Shown here: positions 1 through 13,187 of the stretch, piece after piece
Layout: each line of letters opens with the position of its first letter
How positions within the stretch are numbered: position 1 is the stretch's first letter
Assembly (NCBI GenBank): GCA_015183035.1
Contig: JACZZP010000001.1
Coordinates: 1,550,001 to 1,614,000, forward strand
From: Meloidogyne chitwoodi
Lineage: Eukaryota; Nematoda; Chromadorea; Rhabditida; Meloidogynidae
Direction: 5' to 3'
Length of the DNA: 64,000 nt
Program-made: the position numbers and the translations under genes
The notes under the pieces: generated by a model
The model's input: only the letters and a program-made list of their open reading frames with translations
Told to the model about the DNA's origin: nothing
Database searches by the model: none

Positions 1-1676
1 TGCAAATTATTTGGAGCAACTTGGCGATTTGGCAGCAGCTCGTGGTATCTACAAACGAGCGACAGGTCCAATTCATATTTAATCTATATCTTATCTAAGA
101 ATTTATAGGAATTCATTGTCCCCGAAAACCTGGAATACATTTGGCTTATAGTGCTTTTGAGGAAAAATTAGGCGATATTGAAACTTCTGAGGCTATATTG
201 ACGGTTAGCATAAAACTACTTTTATCAATTCAATAAAATATAGGAATTTGACCGTCGTCACCCCGATTACATTGCAATTCATCTTCGACTTATATCAATT
301 GAACGCCGAAAAGTTAGCAAAAGCGGGTACGCTTACATATTATGTTTTTATTTTCTAATTCAAATTCTTTTCTTAATCAAATCTAAGAAATTCTGACTTT
401 TCATCATTGGTTGCGAAATATGAGCGTTTGATACAAGATTCTTCTGCTAAAAAAGTTGCATCCTTTTGGGCATTGAAGTTGGCACGTTTTCATACAAGAT
501 TTCGACATGATAGGAAGTTGGCTAAAAAAGTCTTGAAGGAGGCCATTTCGAAAGACAAGGTAATTGTTTATAAATAATCTAGTCTTGTGATAGAATTAGA
601 TAATCTCGTAAATCGAGTAAAGTGTTGGTTTTTATTTTTAGTAATGTAAAGACAAGCCGAAACTTGCGGACCGCCATTAAATTTAAAATAAATTATAATA
701 CATACATATGTTTATGAAAATTTTATAATTGTTAAAAACCAGGTTTTTATTAAAAAAACAATACTGGCAATAGGAAAAGAAAAAACTAAACCGATAGTTA
801 ACTGAAAGAAAATAATAAAATTGGAATGATTGATTTTTTGAATAAAATTATAATTTTTTCATTAAAAAAAATTTTTTTGCTTTAGTGACGGTCCGAGTAC
901 GCTTGTTTCGCACTACCAATGTAAGCAACATTTCTCCCTTTCCGTCCACTTGATCTTTTGTTAGTTTCCATTTAATTGTCCTATCCGCCAAGCGACGGTG
1001 TGTTGTAATGGTTAACACGGTCTTGCAAAGCAGCAAGAATGAGAGTTCTGGTTCATTTGGCCTCCGTTGTCCTTTTTCCCTCCCTTTACCTTAAAATGGA
1101 CCAATCACAATTTATTATAAAATTATTTATTTTTACTTTTTTATATTATTACTTTCAATTTTACGCGATTAGTATATTTTTCTATTTTAGGATAATGTGC
1201 AACTTTATCTGCAGCTTGTAGATCTTGCCTACAGTTCATCTCATTCAAGAGACAGTGAAATAATTTCTGCATTTGATACAGCTGTTGACTGTAAGGATTT
1301 GAGCCTGGAAGAACGCTATCAATTCTCGCTTCGTAAAATGGAATTTTTAGAGGAAATGAGTGGTGAAATTTCACGGTATTTACTTTTTGTTAATTCGTGC
1401 ATAGTTGTTTAAATTGAAGATTACATCAACATATTGAAAAACATTTAGCATTGGAGAAAACATTTGATACTCCTCCACAGATGACAATTTTTCATGGAAA
1501 ACGAGTTCCATTGTTCAAGGAGTATGATTTACTTTATTTTTACATTTCAATTGATTATTTAAATGTTTATAATTTTAATGTAATTTAGAACACCACCACA
1601 ACTATTAATTGATGTGAAGCAGGAGAATGATGAAGACCCTCCAGAGAAACGTACAAAAATGGAAATAATGGATTGA
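1..1676 (+). CDS. PRPF39: PRPF39 pre-mRNA splicing factor, C-terminal part (5' end outside window)
   Basis: This is the 3' part of a spliced gene for pre-mRNA-processing factor 39, a U1 snRNP-associated protein built from HAT (half-a-TPR) helical repeats and acting in nuclear 5' splice-site recognition. Readable exons include helical pairs typical of the family: a first exon with YLEQLGDLAAARGIYKRA, then HLAYSAFEEKLGDIETSEAI, FDRRHPDYIAIHLRLISIER, FWALKLARFHTRFRHDR and the conserved block LYLQLVDLAYSSS (from 1192). The tail after about 1570 is charged and ends KRTKMEIMD with TGA at 1674-1676. The exon order and the RFHTR and LAYSSS blocks match PRPF39 rather than other HAT proteins such as crooked neck. 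One intron (about 560-1190) is unusually long for this window and carries a tRNA-like sequence. The gene start lies to the left of the window. Confidence 0.8.
992..1070 (+). pseudogene. tRNA-like sequence in a PRPF39 intron
   Basis: Positions 992-998 can pair with 1064-1070 as a 7-bp acceptor stem (two G-T pairs). TGTT/AACA with a GG-containing 9-base loop makes a D-arm (TGTTGTAATGGTTAACA), and TCTTGC/GCAAGA makes an anticodon-like stem. The B-box is degenerate (GGTTCATTTGG instead of GGTTCRANYCC), the T-stem does not pair, and the anticodon loop has the wrong size. A T5 run follows at 1073. It is probably a decayed tRNA gene or tRNA-derived SINE head, not a working tRNA. Confidence 0.3.
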
Positions 1677-2077
1677 AATAGAAAAAAATTTCTTTTTGCA
1701 CCCAACAAATCATTTAATTTTTGCTTTTGTTATAATCTTCCTAAAATATTTAAAAGTATTTTCTTGATTTTAATCATTTTGGAACTATTTAAATTAGCTT
1801 ACATATTACTTTAATATTTTTTGAGATTTTAAAAAATCTTTCTAAACGATATTTGCCTCGTTAAATTTTAAAGAGAATAATTTTTGAACTTCCTCCGTAA
1901 GGGCTGAAATTTTGCCCACTTTTTTTTATAAAACCGAAATTAATGAATTCAAGAATTATAATTTTTATATTTGTTGAATATAATAAATTTATTAAAATTA
2001 TTGTTATACGCGTTTTTCATTCAATATTTAAATTATGTTGTAATAATTGATTCGTGAAATTACAGTTTAATTTTGTC

Positions 2078-4079
2078 ATGGCGGAAATGAATGGACAGTT
2101 TGAATCTCGAACTGGTTTAACATGCTTGGCTTGCAGACTGGTTTTTGTAGATGCTATTATTCAGAAACAGCATTATGCGAAGGACTGGCATCGATATAAC
2201 CTAAAAAGACACGTGAGTTATTACAAAGATGAACTGGTGGTATCTTAATTCTATAGAGAAAAGTGGTTGGTATTTTTCCGTTATGCGGCAATTTTCGCAA
2301 TTTTTTGTCCGCAACTTTTCCTTTATTTATTATGTTTCTTTACGTGAATGGCATGAAATGCATCTCCATTTAGGAATAATCTTTTCACGATTTTTTCCTC
2401 AATGGGAGAATCTTCACACCACAACAAAGATGTTCATGTGAATAATTCCAACTTTCTGGAGGTTTTGCTGCATGAGTCTCGTCTGGAATTTTAACAATTT
2501 TTGTAAGTATTCTATAACTCATTTTTAAAAAGTTGGAGTAATTTCGAAAAAATATATATGGAAATATATATAGGGAATTAATGTATCAACGATCATATTA
2601 TTGTGCAGTTTTCCCATTCAACTTTATATAATCTTTTTTGGGAAAATAAAAAAATATTTTGATTTTATGCCTCCAATATAATTAAAGAACAAAGTTGCGG
2701 TTGCGGACAAAAATTGTGGAAATTGCCCGCATAACGGAAAAGTACCAATTGGTTTTTATATGAATGGTCGCTAATTCCGTGTTGTAATAAGTTGAATACT
2801 TTTGATCTTGTTAAACGACTTTTGATTAAATTCGATTTTAGGTTGCCAATCTTCCACCTATCGGCGAAGCAACTTTTCTGGAAAAGTCACATCAAGTTGC
2901 ACAGGTTTTAAATATTAAGATTTCTACTTAAAACTATAAATATTCTTTCTAAGGAACGTGAACAATTTGAATCTATTCATAAGGAGATTATCTGTTCTCA
3001 GTGTCGAAAAAAATTTCAATCTTCTCAAGCACTTGAAAATCATTTCAACTCAAGAAAACACAAAGAAAGTATTCAAAAGTTGACTGATTTAGAAAATAAT
3101 GCTGCAAAGCGAGAGCCAAAAGAAATAAAAGGGCTGATTTCTAAAAAGATTCCAAAAGATAAAAATTTCAAAAATGAAGATGAACTCAATGAAAATAATG
3201 TAAATTTATTTTACTTGTGTTTAATTTTTTGACTATTTTAGTTTACTATAAATTTTTATTTAAATTTATTATTTTAGGGAATTTCAGTAGGTGATTGTTT
3301 GTTTTGCTCATCTTCTTTAAATGATTTCGATTTATCTATGAAGCATATGTCAAAAGATCATGGATTTATTATTCCTGATATTGATTATTGTTCCGATATA
3401 TTAGGATTAATTAAATATCTTGGTAATTTTTATTTTTAATAGATCATTTCACAATATTAGGTCTAAAAATCGGCGCTGGAAAAACTTGCATTTGTTGTAA
3501 TAGTTATCGCTTCCGCGATCTGGATGCGGTTCAAAAACATATGCGAGACAAAAATCATTGCAATTTCCGAATTGATGATAGAGAATTGGTGGAATTTGTA
3601 GATTTTTATGATTACAGCGAGGATCCTAATGATGATTTGTCAACGTTGGTTAAAGTGATGAAAGAAGTTTTTGATAGCTGTTCGGCAAATGATGATGCCT
3701 CTTTTATTACGATTCCAACTGGTACTTTTTTTGATTTTAAATGTTAAAAAATTTGGTAATTTTTGTTTAGGTTCGTCTATCGGTCATAGATCTTTAATGC
3801 GTTATTTTAAGCAATCTTTGAGGCCAAATAATGATGGGATCAAAACTTTAACAAATAGAGCTATAAAATCTGGAATAAATAAAATAGGTTTAAATAAAAC
3901 GACTGGTATTCTTTCTTTATTTAATTTAAATTTACTTGTTTAATTAAGAACCGTTGACTGTCAAACTGACTAAAAATGCTAATCAAATTACGACTCGATT
4001 AGTTCAGAATTATCAGCTTAAGAAAGGATTAGCAAATAATAGAATATTTATTTCATGTGGGCGTAAAGATCAAATGTGA
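2078..4079 (+). CDS. ZNF622: ZNF622/REI1-type 60S ribosomal subunit maturation factor
   Basis: Cytoplasmic zinc-finger protein of the Rei1/ZNF622 family, which releases export factors from pre-60S ribosomes. The start ATG at 2078 opens MAEMNGQFESRTGLTCLACR, followed by the first C2H2 finger (CLACR...H...RYNLKRH), which is characteristic of this family. Later exons hold a second finger (ICSQCRKKFQSSQALENHF), a third (GDCLFCSSS...MKHMSKDHGF), a fourth (CICCNSYRFRDLDAVQKHM) and the C-terminal family block with KLTKNANQITTRLVQNYQLK. The stop is TGA at 4077-4079. The first intron (2213-2841) is about 630 bases because a MITE is inserted in it; the other introns are short. The 400-base gap from PRPF39 is AT-rich with nothing recognisable. 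Confidence 0.88.
2267..2748. mobile_element. MITE in ZNF622 intron 1, family with GGTACTTnTCnGTTAT ends
   Basis: Terminal inverted repeats of about 48 bases: the left end TTGGTATTTTTCCGTTATGC (2267 on) matches the reverse complement of 2699-2748 with only a few changes (TTGGTACTTTTCCGTTATGC). Both arms run through a shared TTTTGTCCGCAAC block. There is no coding capacity between them. The ends resemble those of the elements at 51006 and 51440. Confidence 0.75.
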
Positions 4080-4688
4080 TTGAGAATATAAAATTAAAAA
4101 TATTTTATTTCATTATTTTTAATGTTGGGAAGATCTAAATTTTTTAAATTAAATGTTTATCACCGTTAGTATAATAATTGATTTAAAAAATCAAAAACGA
4201 TGCTAAGACTTGAATTAAGATTATAAAGAAAATTTAAGAATAAATAAAATATTTTTTTCCGTCTGTTGCATTAAATTAGTCCAAAGCATTGTGTTTTCTT
4301 TTTAGATGCACCATCAACCTAATTTGTAAGTCGAAACTAGAGAGTGAATGTTAGTTAGTGATTATAGATTTTTTATTTGAATATTTATTATAGTCTCGTC
4401 TCGGTATCATTTTTAAAATAATCCCGAATCGGGATCTCAAAGGTGTGTCGGTTTCTACTTGAAACTTTGCTTTGTGAATATACTATTTGAGTCTCAAATC
4501 CTTTTGGATATTCCTGAACTTATTAAAATGATTTATCATTCATTTTGCCGAATAAGGATTTAATTACGCTTAAGAAATATTTTATATTTTTCAGTTAATA
4601 TTTTTATTTCCTCTAACTAAATGAAGATTCGAGAGCGTTACAACCTCTAGTAACTTGGTGGACATATAAATACTTAATTTATGTATAT

Positions 4689-7600
4689 ATGACGGGATCA
4701 TCAAAATATTGGGGAGAAGAAGAATACCATGATGCAATTTATTCAGTTTATTTAAAAAAAGTCCGTTATGTTTCGCCACTTACTGATGAAGGAATTTCGG
4801 TTTGAATTTTTTTTCTTAAGTAATTTTTGTGATATGTAGTTTTGTGACAAAGATTCAACATTAGATCATTTACAATGGGAAACAATACGTGAAAAAGTTA
4901 TAAAGGCTGGAAGTTTAAAACGGATCGTTGTGAGTTTTAAAATTTTATTTTTAAAATTATAATAAATTCATTTATTATTCTAGGAATCTTTACTCGATTC
5001 TGAGGGAAAATTGGACTCAAGACAGGTTGTAAAATAATTTTATTAAAATTTTAAATTAAAAAATTTTTAAGTTTAATATTTTCTTTGCCACTTATCGATC
5101 ATTCGCAAAAGCTGAAGAAGTGTTGGAATTAATTATTGCATGGTATTCCTGCCTTTTAAATGAATTGTTATTAGATTCCTCTAAAAAATCAATTGAATTT
5201 TTAAAAACTATGAAAAGGTTTATTTAAATTTTTAAATATTTTTATTTTTTCTCACACTTTTAGTACATTGAAATCAATTCTTATTTATTGGTTAGATATG
5301 TATTCTGATGATTTTTATATAATAAATTCAAATAATTCCGAAAATGGCAAAAATGAATTTATTCTAATTGAGAAACTTATAACTTTCAGTAAAGCAAACG
5401 GCCTAAATGATATTAAAAATAAGGCTCGTAAACTACGAGAATATTTTAAAAATGTTTTGGGAGATGCTGGACTCTCTGGTAAATTTTAATGATTAAAAAA
5501 AATTTTTTATTTTTTAGCACAAATTCCTTCAATTGCTCGTGTTAGTTTCTCTTTAACAGGTCATGAACCTCCATCTACTCTTTCTTCTCAAATTTATTCT
5601 CCTAATAATTCTCAGTCTAAAAATATTTTTGATGATAGAGAAGAATTTCGTTATGTAAAATCACTCGCAGAAAGCCAATCTAGGGCACAAATGTTTGATG
5701 TATCATGTGATAATGCTTTACAAATTGCTGAACAGTTAACATTTTGGGATTCTTTGCTTTTTAAACATTTGAAGATTTACCAATGTTTGGTAAATTATTT
5801 ATTTTTTTGAATAAGTTTTTAAGATTTATTTTAAAAAATTTAAGGGCTCAATTTGGGGAAAACGTCATAAACTAAATTCTAATTATGTCTATAGTGTTCG
5901 TGCAACAATAGATCAATTTAATTCTCTTTGTCAAAGAGTAATGACTAGCATTGTTTTGCCTGATTGTAAACCAAAATTTCGCTCACAAATAATTGAAAAA
6001 TGGATTAATATAGCGAAAGTATTTTTAAAATAAATATTTTAATATCAAAAATTGTGTGTTTTAGGAACTACATTCATTAAATAATTTATCTTCACTTAAA
6101 GCTGTTCTTTCAAGTTTGCAGTCACAGCCAATATTTCGACTTAAAAGTGTTTGGTCGTTAGTTTCTAAGTGAATTTGTTTTTATTTTGCGATTTAGATTT
6201 TTTTAAACTAATTTTTCATTTTTTTTAGAAGTGCCTTAACTCAATTGAACGATTTATCAATTATTTTTGAATCAGATAAAAAAATAGAAGAATTGTCTGA
6301 GTGCCAAAATGATTATGATAATTCATTGACGGATAGTTTAACACCAAAAAAGGCACCTAGACGAACAAAAAGTGATTTAAATATGTCATTGGAAACTATA
6401 AAAGGAATTTGTCCATATTTGGGAACTTTTTTGACTGAACTCACAATGATTGATCAAGTTATTTAATTTTTATATTTTTATTTTTGTTTATTTTAGGCCC
6501 ATTCGGACAGAACAGATAATGGACTCATAAATTTTGAAAAACGTCGTTATGAATTTGAAGTTATGGCAAGATTACGTCTTTATCAGTCTGCTGCTAGTGC
6601 TTATTCAATTCCAATGGATCAAGCATTTTGTGTTTGGTTTCATTTTTTGCCAGCTTTTGATGAAAAAGAATGGTAAAAAAAATAAAAACAACTATCTTCT
6701 ACAAATTAAAAATATTATATTTTTATAATTTTTTTAATAAATAAAATATTTAAGTTTTGTTCGTTCACTCGATATTGAGCCATATACAAATGAACAACAA
6801 CCAACACCAGAAACTTCGAGAAGAAAAATCCGCGAAGCTTCTTTTATTCCACAAATGGGAAAAATTAATTCATTAAGTAAAATTTTTTCTGGTTTAAGTT
6901 CATCTCCTAAAGAATTAAATTTTCCACTTGGAAATTCTTCATTTTTAGCAATCGAACAACAACAACATAAAATAAAAAATTTAGGTAGTAAATTAATATT
7001 AAAAAAATAAATTTAATATAATTTTTTTAGAAAAATATAATAATGAAAATAATAACTTTTTTGTTGAAAAAAATATTCGTCAATTACCTTTTTCTTCTTC
7101 TTCTAAATTATTAGAAAAACCTCCAAAAAATCAACAGAGAAGTCGAAGTCAAGGTTCAAAAAAAGATTATAGATATAAAACAACACAATCATCTACTCAA
7201 TTAATTGAAATGGCAAATAATAATAATAATGGTTATTTTTCACAAAAATTATCTCCAATAACTAATAAAAGAAATAATAATACAAATAATGGAAATGATT
7301 TTAGAGACGAACGATTTTCAAGTAATTAAAAATTTAAATATATTTTTTTTAATTTTTAAAGGTTCTTACTCAAAAGAATTTACTCTTAGAAAAGAAAATG
7401 TTTCAAATTTTGTTGTGGGTTTTTTAATTAATTAATTTAAATAATTTATTAAAAAAAAAGACTCACAAAAAATCTCCTTCATTAATGATACCTTCAACAT
7501 CTACATCTTTTACTTCATCTTTATGTACTCCACAAAGTCAACAAATATTAACAGAAGAGGCAATTAACAGTAATGGAAAATTTAATAAATTTTGTACAAA

Positions 7601-8551
7601 AAATCAAAGCATAATAAAAGAAGAAAATGATTTAAATTATTTAAAAGAAGTTTCTGAACGAAAAAAACATTTTCAAGTTCATTTTTATTAAATAAGTGTT
7701 TTTAAAAAGCTTTGGAGATTTTTTTATTTTCTTGGGAGATTTTTGAGAATTTCTTTTTTATTATTATTATATAATAATTGAATTTTTAGTTTTTTTAATA
7801 AATTTTATCCGGATGTTAATAAATATTTTGTAGAAAAACCTTTTTTATATAAATTAAATATTTTTAAATTTATTAATTAAATTTAAGAAATCAACTAATA
7901 GTTCATCTTCATCTCGTTCATCAATTGGAATGTTAATTCAACAACAACAAATTAATTGTTTTGGTGGTATTTCTCCATCATCTATATCTGTTAGTAATTG
8001 TCCTAGAGAAGAACAAAATTTTCATTTGGTTCGTGTAGGATTAGATGATTCTTTGCAAAATGAACTTGAAACAATTACAAACACAAATTATAAAGTAATT
8101 AATTAATTATTATTATTATTTAATATTATAGTGCATAAAAGTTATAAATGGTGATAAAATGATTCAAGTTGTTAGAAGAGCTCTTGAAAAACATTTAATA
8201 GATCCAAATGAAGATTTAAATTATTGTTTGGTACAATTACTTCCTGATGGAGGTAAATTTTAATTAAAAAATAATTTAAAAGATTAATAAAAAAATTTTT
8301 AATTAGGAGAATTGGTTTTTCCAGAAAAATGTAATCCTTTTTATGCTGTTGCTCCAGATCCTTTATCTCCAATGACTAATTGTATTTTAAGAAAAAAACA
8401 ATTAACTAAAAATAATTGCAATAATAATACTTTAAAATTAAATCAATCTTCAATTAATACATTTAATTCTCAAAAACATCCTGATGAAACTAAAAAAATT
8501 AATAAAGAAAAACGTAGCAATTTACTTCGCTGGAGCAGTGGATTTTTATAA
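4689..8551 (+). CDS. rgl-1: Ral guanine nucleotide exchange factor (RGL/RalGDS family)
   Basis: Spliced gene for a RalGEF, a Ras effector that loads GTP on Ral small GTPases. Order of domains: an N-terminal segment typical of RalGDS/RGL proteins ([20 protein letters not shown]); RasGEF_N ([20 protein letters not shown], about 5060-5500); catalytic CDC25/RasGEF domain ([43 protein letters not shown] motif read here as [16 protein letters not shown], about 5700-6760); a long Ser/Asn-rich linker; and a C-terminal Ras-association domain ([41 protein letters not shown], about 8020-8360). Stop at 8549-8551. ATG at 4689 is the first Met before the conserved N-terminal block, but the frame is open back to 4617, so the true start could lie in an upstream exon. 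The 609-base gap before it has splice-like sites and may hold a 5' untranslated exon. Confidence 0.85.
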
Positions 8552-9783
8552 AAATTATTTTTTTTGTAAAATATTGAAAAGGAACTAATTTTTATTTTTG
8601 GTATTAAAAAATAAAGAAAATTTCTAGCAAATATTTTAATAAAAAATTCTTTATTTATTTAATTTCAAATATTACACGCACACATTTATTTATATATATT
8701 TTATTGTTTTTATTATATTATTATATATACATGCTAATAATAATAATAACCCTCTTTCTCTCTTTCTTTGTCAATTCTTCTATAATAAAAATGCCTTATT
8801 TTGCCAATTGCCCATTTAATTATAATTTAATTATTATTATTATCTTTTTATTTTTTTTATTCTCTGAATCTTCTTCCTCTTTTTTTTAGAGCGATTACTT
8901 AAATTATATATTTATATATATTTTCTATTTAAAATATTAACAACAACTACTTTTACGTTTTTACAAAAATTCTATGCCAAATAATTTTTACTTTTTTTTA
9001 ATAAAAAAACAATTTGTTAAAGAAAAAATATTTGCGTACTTCCTTTTTGTTTTATTTACGAATATAGTAAAATTAATATTTTTATATAATAATTTTAAAC
9101 AAAAAAAAAGTAAACAAAAATCAAAAGATTAATTTATTTTTATTTAAATTAAATAGGTATTTAGATTAAAATATTTAATAATTTTAAATATTTTAAAATT
9201 AATAATAATATTTAAAAAAATTAAAATATACTTTAATAAAATTACTAATTATAATTACTTTTATTACCTTTTTTATCCCCTTTTTAAAAGTGTTGCCCAA
9301 TAAAACAATTAATTGGAGCCTCTCTCTCTCTTATTATTTTATTATTTAAATACAGCTGCGCAAATAAATAAAAGTTGTCAAGGAAACAATAAAATATAAT
9401 AAAATAAATTTGAAGGGATATTATAAATATATATAATCCATTTTATTTTTTAATAAAATATTTTTAAATTTATTATTTTCAGTCTCAATTGTCTTCTAAT
9501 TCTTAACATTTGAATGCAAAATAAAATTAAAATTATTTTTTATTATTTTTAATTTAATAAAATATTTTTATTTATTTATTTATATTTGTTGTAATTAAAT
9601 TAAAAATATTTTTATTTTTAAATTAAATTTTTTTTATTTATTTAAATAAATCAGTTTTATTTATTTAATTTTTTGTCTTTATTAAAAAAAAATATTAATA
9701 AAATTAAAAATAATTTTTGCCTCTTCTATTTGATTTGCAATATTATTTATTTAATATTATTCTCTATGAAAAAAATATTAAAA
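8552..9783. other. AT-rich intergenic stretch, no gene seen
   Basis: About 1.2 kb between the RalGEF and the G-alpha gene, nearly all A and T with long poly-T and poly-A runs and short CT-rich tracts (8751-8765 and 9318-9330). Open frames here are low-complexity Phe/Ile/Leu strings with no coding character. Confidence 0.7.
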
Positions 9784-11724
9784 ATGGGTAATTGTAATAC
9801 TTCTAATAATACACAAAATGATAATAAAAAGTTAAAATTAATAAATTATTTATTTATTTTTAAATTTAATTATTTTTTATAGTCAAAGTGACGTTAATTT
9901 CCAAATTCAGAGACAAATTGAAATTGATAAAAGAAATAATGAATCTACAATTAAATTACTTTTACTTGGTAAAAAAAAAAAGAATAAACAGAAATATTTA
10001 AAAAAAAAGAAAAAATTAAATATAGAAATTTAACAATTTTTATTTAAAAATAATATTTAAATATAACTTTTGGAATTTTTCAACATAAAAGCAAATAAAT
10101 ATTATTTTTTTAAATATTTTTTCTTAAATATCTTTAAAAAATTTAAGATTATTTTAAAATTAATTAAATTAAATTTAGGAGCAGGAGAAAGTGGAAAGAG
10201 TACAGGTTTTAATTAATTTTTTAAATAAATAAACAAGAAATAAAATTAAAAATTGTTTAATATTTAATTATTTTTTCTATTAAAGTATTAAAACAATTAA
10301 AAATAATTCATGATAACGGATTTTCTGATGATGATTTACTTTCTAAAAAAAATCTTGTTTATGGAAATGTTATTCAAGTAAATTATTTTTATTTAAATTT
10401 ATTTATCATATTTTTTAATAAATTTAAAGGCAATGTTTTTTATTCTTAGGTATTTTTTTTTTATTTTTATAAAATTATTTTTAAAAATAAATAGTGGAAT
10501 GCATAAACTTAAATTAGCATTTGCTTCCCAATCTTCACAGGTTTATATATTATTTAAAAAATAAATTAATTTAATTTTTAAAGGAACATTGTCGATTAAT
10601 TCATGCAATAATGGCTAAACATGCTGAAACTGAAGTAATATAATTTAAAAAAAATAAAAATTATTAGGTAATTTAAGCCAATGAGAGAACACGTTTATTT
10701 AGCTTTAAAAGAACTTTGGACAGATAAAGGAGTTCAGGTAATTTTTAAAAAATAAAATATTTTTTTAAATTTTTAAAGGCTGCAATGATTAGAAAATCAG
10801 AATTTTATATTCCAGATTGTGCTCAACAGTAAAATATTATTTTATTTATTTTTAAATTATTATTTTTAGTTTTTTGGATTCTCTTGACAGAATTAATGAT
10901 TTAAAATATATTCCAACAACACAAGTTTATATTTAAATTAAATTAAAAAATAATTATTTTTTTAAAGGATATTCTTTTTCTTAGAGTTGCTACAATGGGT
11001 GTTATTGAAGTTAGATTTCAAATTAAAGAAAAAATTTGGAGGTTAAAATTATTTTAATAAAAAATAATTAATTTATTAAAGAGTATTTGATGTTGGTGGA
11101 CAACGTTCACAAAGAAAAAAATGGATTCATTGTTTTGATGATGTTAGAGCTTTAATTTTTGTAACAGCAATGAGTGAATTTGATCAAGTTTTAATGGAAG
11201 ATGGAACAACAGTTTTTAATAAAAAAATAATTTTTAAAAATTTTTTATTTTTAGAATCGATTACAAGAATCATTACAATTATTTAAACAAGTTTGTAATA
11301 ATAAATATTTTATTGATACTTCTGTAAGTTTTTTTTATTAAAAATAAATATATTTTTTTATTAGATAATTCTTTTTTTAAATAAAAAAGATTTATTTCTT
11401 GAAAAAATGAATCAAGGCCGTTCTTTGAGAATTGCTTTTAAAGAATTTAATGGTTTAAATTATTTATTTTATTATAATTAATTTTAAATTTTTTAGGTCC
11501 TGATAATTATGAATCAAGTTCAAGATATATTGAAAAAAAATTTTTTATGGCTAATGAAGTCCCCAATAAATCAATTTATTCTCATCATACCTGTGCAACA
11601 GATACAAAACAGGTAAAATTAAAAAAAAATTAATTTTTTATTGTTTTTAAAGGTACAATTTGTACTAGATTCTACACTTGATGTTATTTTAAGTTCAAAA
11701 TTAAAAGGATGTGGATTATATTAA
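9784..11724 (+). CDS. Heterotrimeric G-protein alpha subunit, i/o-like, nematode type
   Basis: G-alpha GTPase that couples seven-transmembrane receptors to effectors at the plasma membrane. ATG at 9784 gives MGNC, the N-myristoylation/palmitoylation signature. The nucleotide-binding motifs fall on separate small exons: P-loop GAGESGKST, switch [14 protein letters not shown], switch [22 protein letters not shown], and [12 protein letters not shown]. The protein ends KLKGCGLY; the Cys four from the end is the i/o-type (pertussis-toxin) position. In switch I the Mg-binding Thr is kept but the next residue is Met where most family members have Thr. The fast-evolving helical domain suggests one of the nematode-specific sensory G-alphas (GPA/ODR-3 group) rather than GOA-1, but I cannot name which. 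About ten introns of 30-200 bases; stop 11722-11724. Confidence 0.88.
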
Positions 11725-12203
11725 AATAATAATTTACTTAAATAATTTTTAAATATAAATAACGGACATTCTCTTTTATATTTTGTATTTATTTACAAAA
11801 AATTATAAAAGTTTATAAAATAATTTTATTTATTTTTTAATAAAAAAAGGAATAAATTGAAATATATTTATTAAAAATTATTATATAACTAGCGAAGTTG
11901 GTCCCCTTCGGGCGTCCTTCTATACTATCAAAAAATAAACACAAAAATCTGAAATAACCAGATCATTAAAGTCATCATACTACAAAATAAACATTACTAA
12001 AGAAAAAACAAAAACGTGAATAAACATAAACAAACTTATGTAACAAAATAATTGGTCCAAACATTTCTTAAACAAAACACAGACATTGCTATAAAATTAG
12101 ATAAAAGAACTAACACCAACGAAGATATAAAAATAAAAAATAAATAATAAAGATGTCGCCCACCCACCATCCCTGACCTCTCTTACCGCCATAAAACCAC
12201 TAC

Positions 12204-12275
12204 AGAGTAGCCTCGGCCACCGCCGCAGCGTAGCCTCAACCACCGCCGCAGCGTAGCCTCGGCCACCGCCGCTAG
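12204..12275. repeat. 23-bp GC-rich tandem repeat
   Basis: Nearly three copies of a 23-base unit (GCGTAGCCTCGGCCACCGCC plus GCA) in an otherwise AT-rich gap. The surrounding gap (11725-12550) shows no gene; 11890-11920 and 12150-12300 are conspicuous GC islands. Confidence 0.7.
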
Positions 12276-12550
12276 ACCGACCACCACCACTAAAGAATGA
12301 TGAAAAAATAGCTGTTTATATAGTATCCAACTATCAAAATTCTACTATAAAAACCCCTAATTTTCACTTCCCCCAATCATTTGTCTATAAAAGACCGGAC
12401 AAACACACAAACAAACATTCTCTTTTATATAAATAGATAATTAACTAATATACTACTTATATTTACAGCAAAAACACACAAACTTAAAATAACATGAACA
12501 ATAAAAACATTTACACTTGCAAAAGTTTTAAAAGAACAAAACACAAAAAC

Positions 12551-13010
12551 TGAGACTCAAATGTTCCTGACTCAGGTTTCTCTTATTCAAACTAAAGCGT
12601 CCATGACTCAGGTGTCTCTTACTAAACTGTCTCTTTCTCAAGCGTCTCTTACTCAAGCGTCTCTTACTCAAGAGTCTATGACTCAAGCGTCTATGATCAA
12701 GTGTCTATGATCAAGCGTCTCTGAATCAATCGTCTCGAACTCAAGCATCTTTGACTCAAGCGTATCTTACTCAAGCGTAGCTGACTCAAGCATTCTGACT
12801 CAAACGTCTCAGACTCAAGCGTCTCTGTCTCAATCGTCTCTGTCTCAAGTGTCTCTGCTTCAAGCGTCTCCGAATCAAGCATCTCTGCCTTAAGCGTTTT
12901 GTCTCAAGCGTTTCTGACTCAAACGTCTCCTAATCAAGCATATCTATCTCAATCGATCCGAAAAAGTCTCTGCTTCAAGCGTGTCTGTCTAAATCTTCTG
13001 TCTCAAGCAT
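12551..13010. repeat. 15-bp minisatellite, about 30 units
   Basis: Degenerate tandem array of GTCTCTGACTCAAGC. Because the unit is a multiple of three it leaves long open frames (on the minus strand it reads as a Glu/Thr/Ser/Leu pentapeptide repeat), but units with 14 or 16 bases break the frame and there is no start, splice or flanking coding context, so I treat it as non-coding. Confidence 0.85.
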
Positions 13011-13187
13011 AAAAATTGAGTGTGTGTGGAGATAAGAAATCATTTTTCAAAAACGAAAATCATTTTGACCTCTAGTTCTTTCCCCTTAATTTCGAAGCAA
13101 TTCAGTTGAGTCTCCACGGTTTTGTTTATTTTTTTACATAATTTATGATAAAATATTAATACTTTTTTAAAATAAAAGTTAACTAAA

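Noticed and set aside
12697..12882. Minus-strand open frame with a Glu-Thr-Leu-Glu pentapeptide repeat
   Set aside because: It is a by-product of the 15-bp minisatellite; neighbouring units break the frame and there is no gene context.
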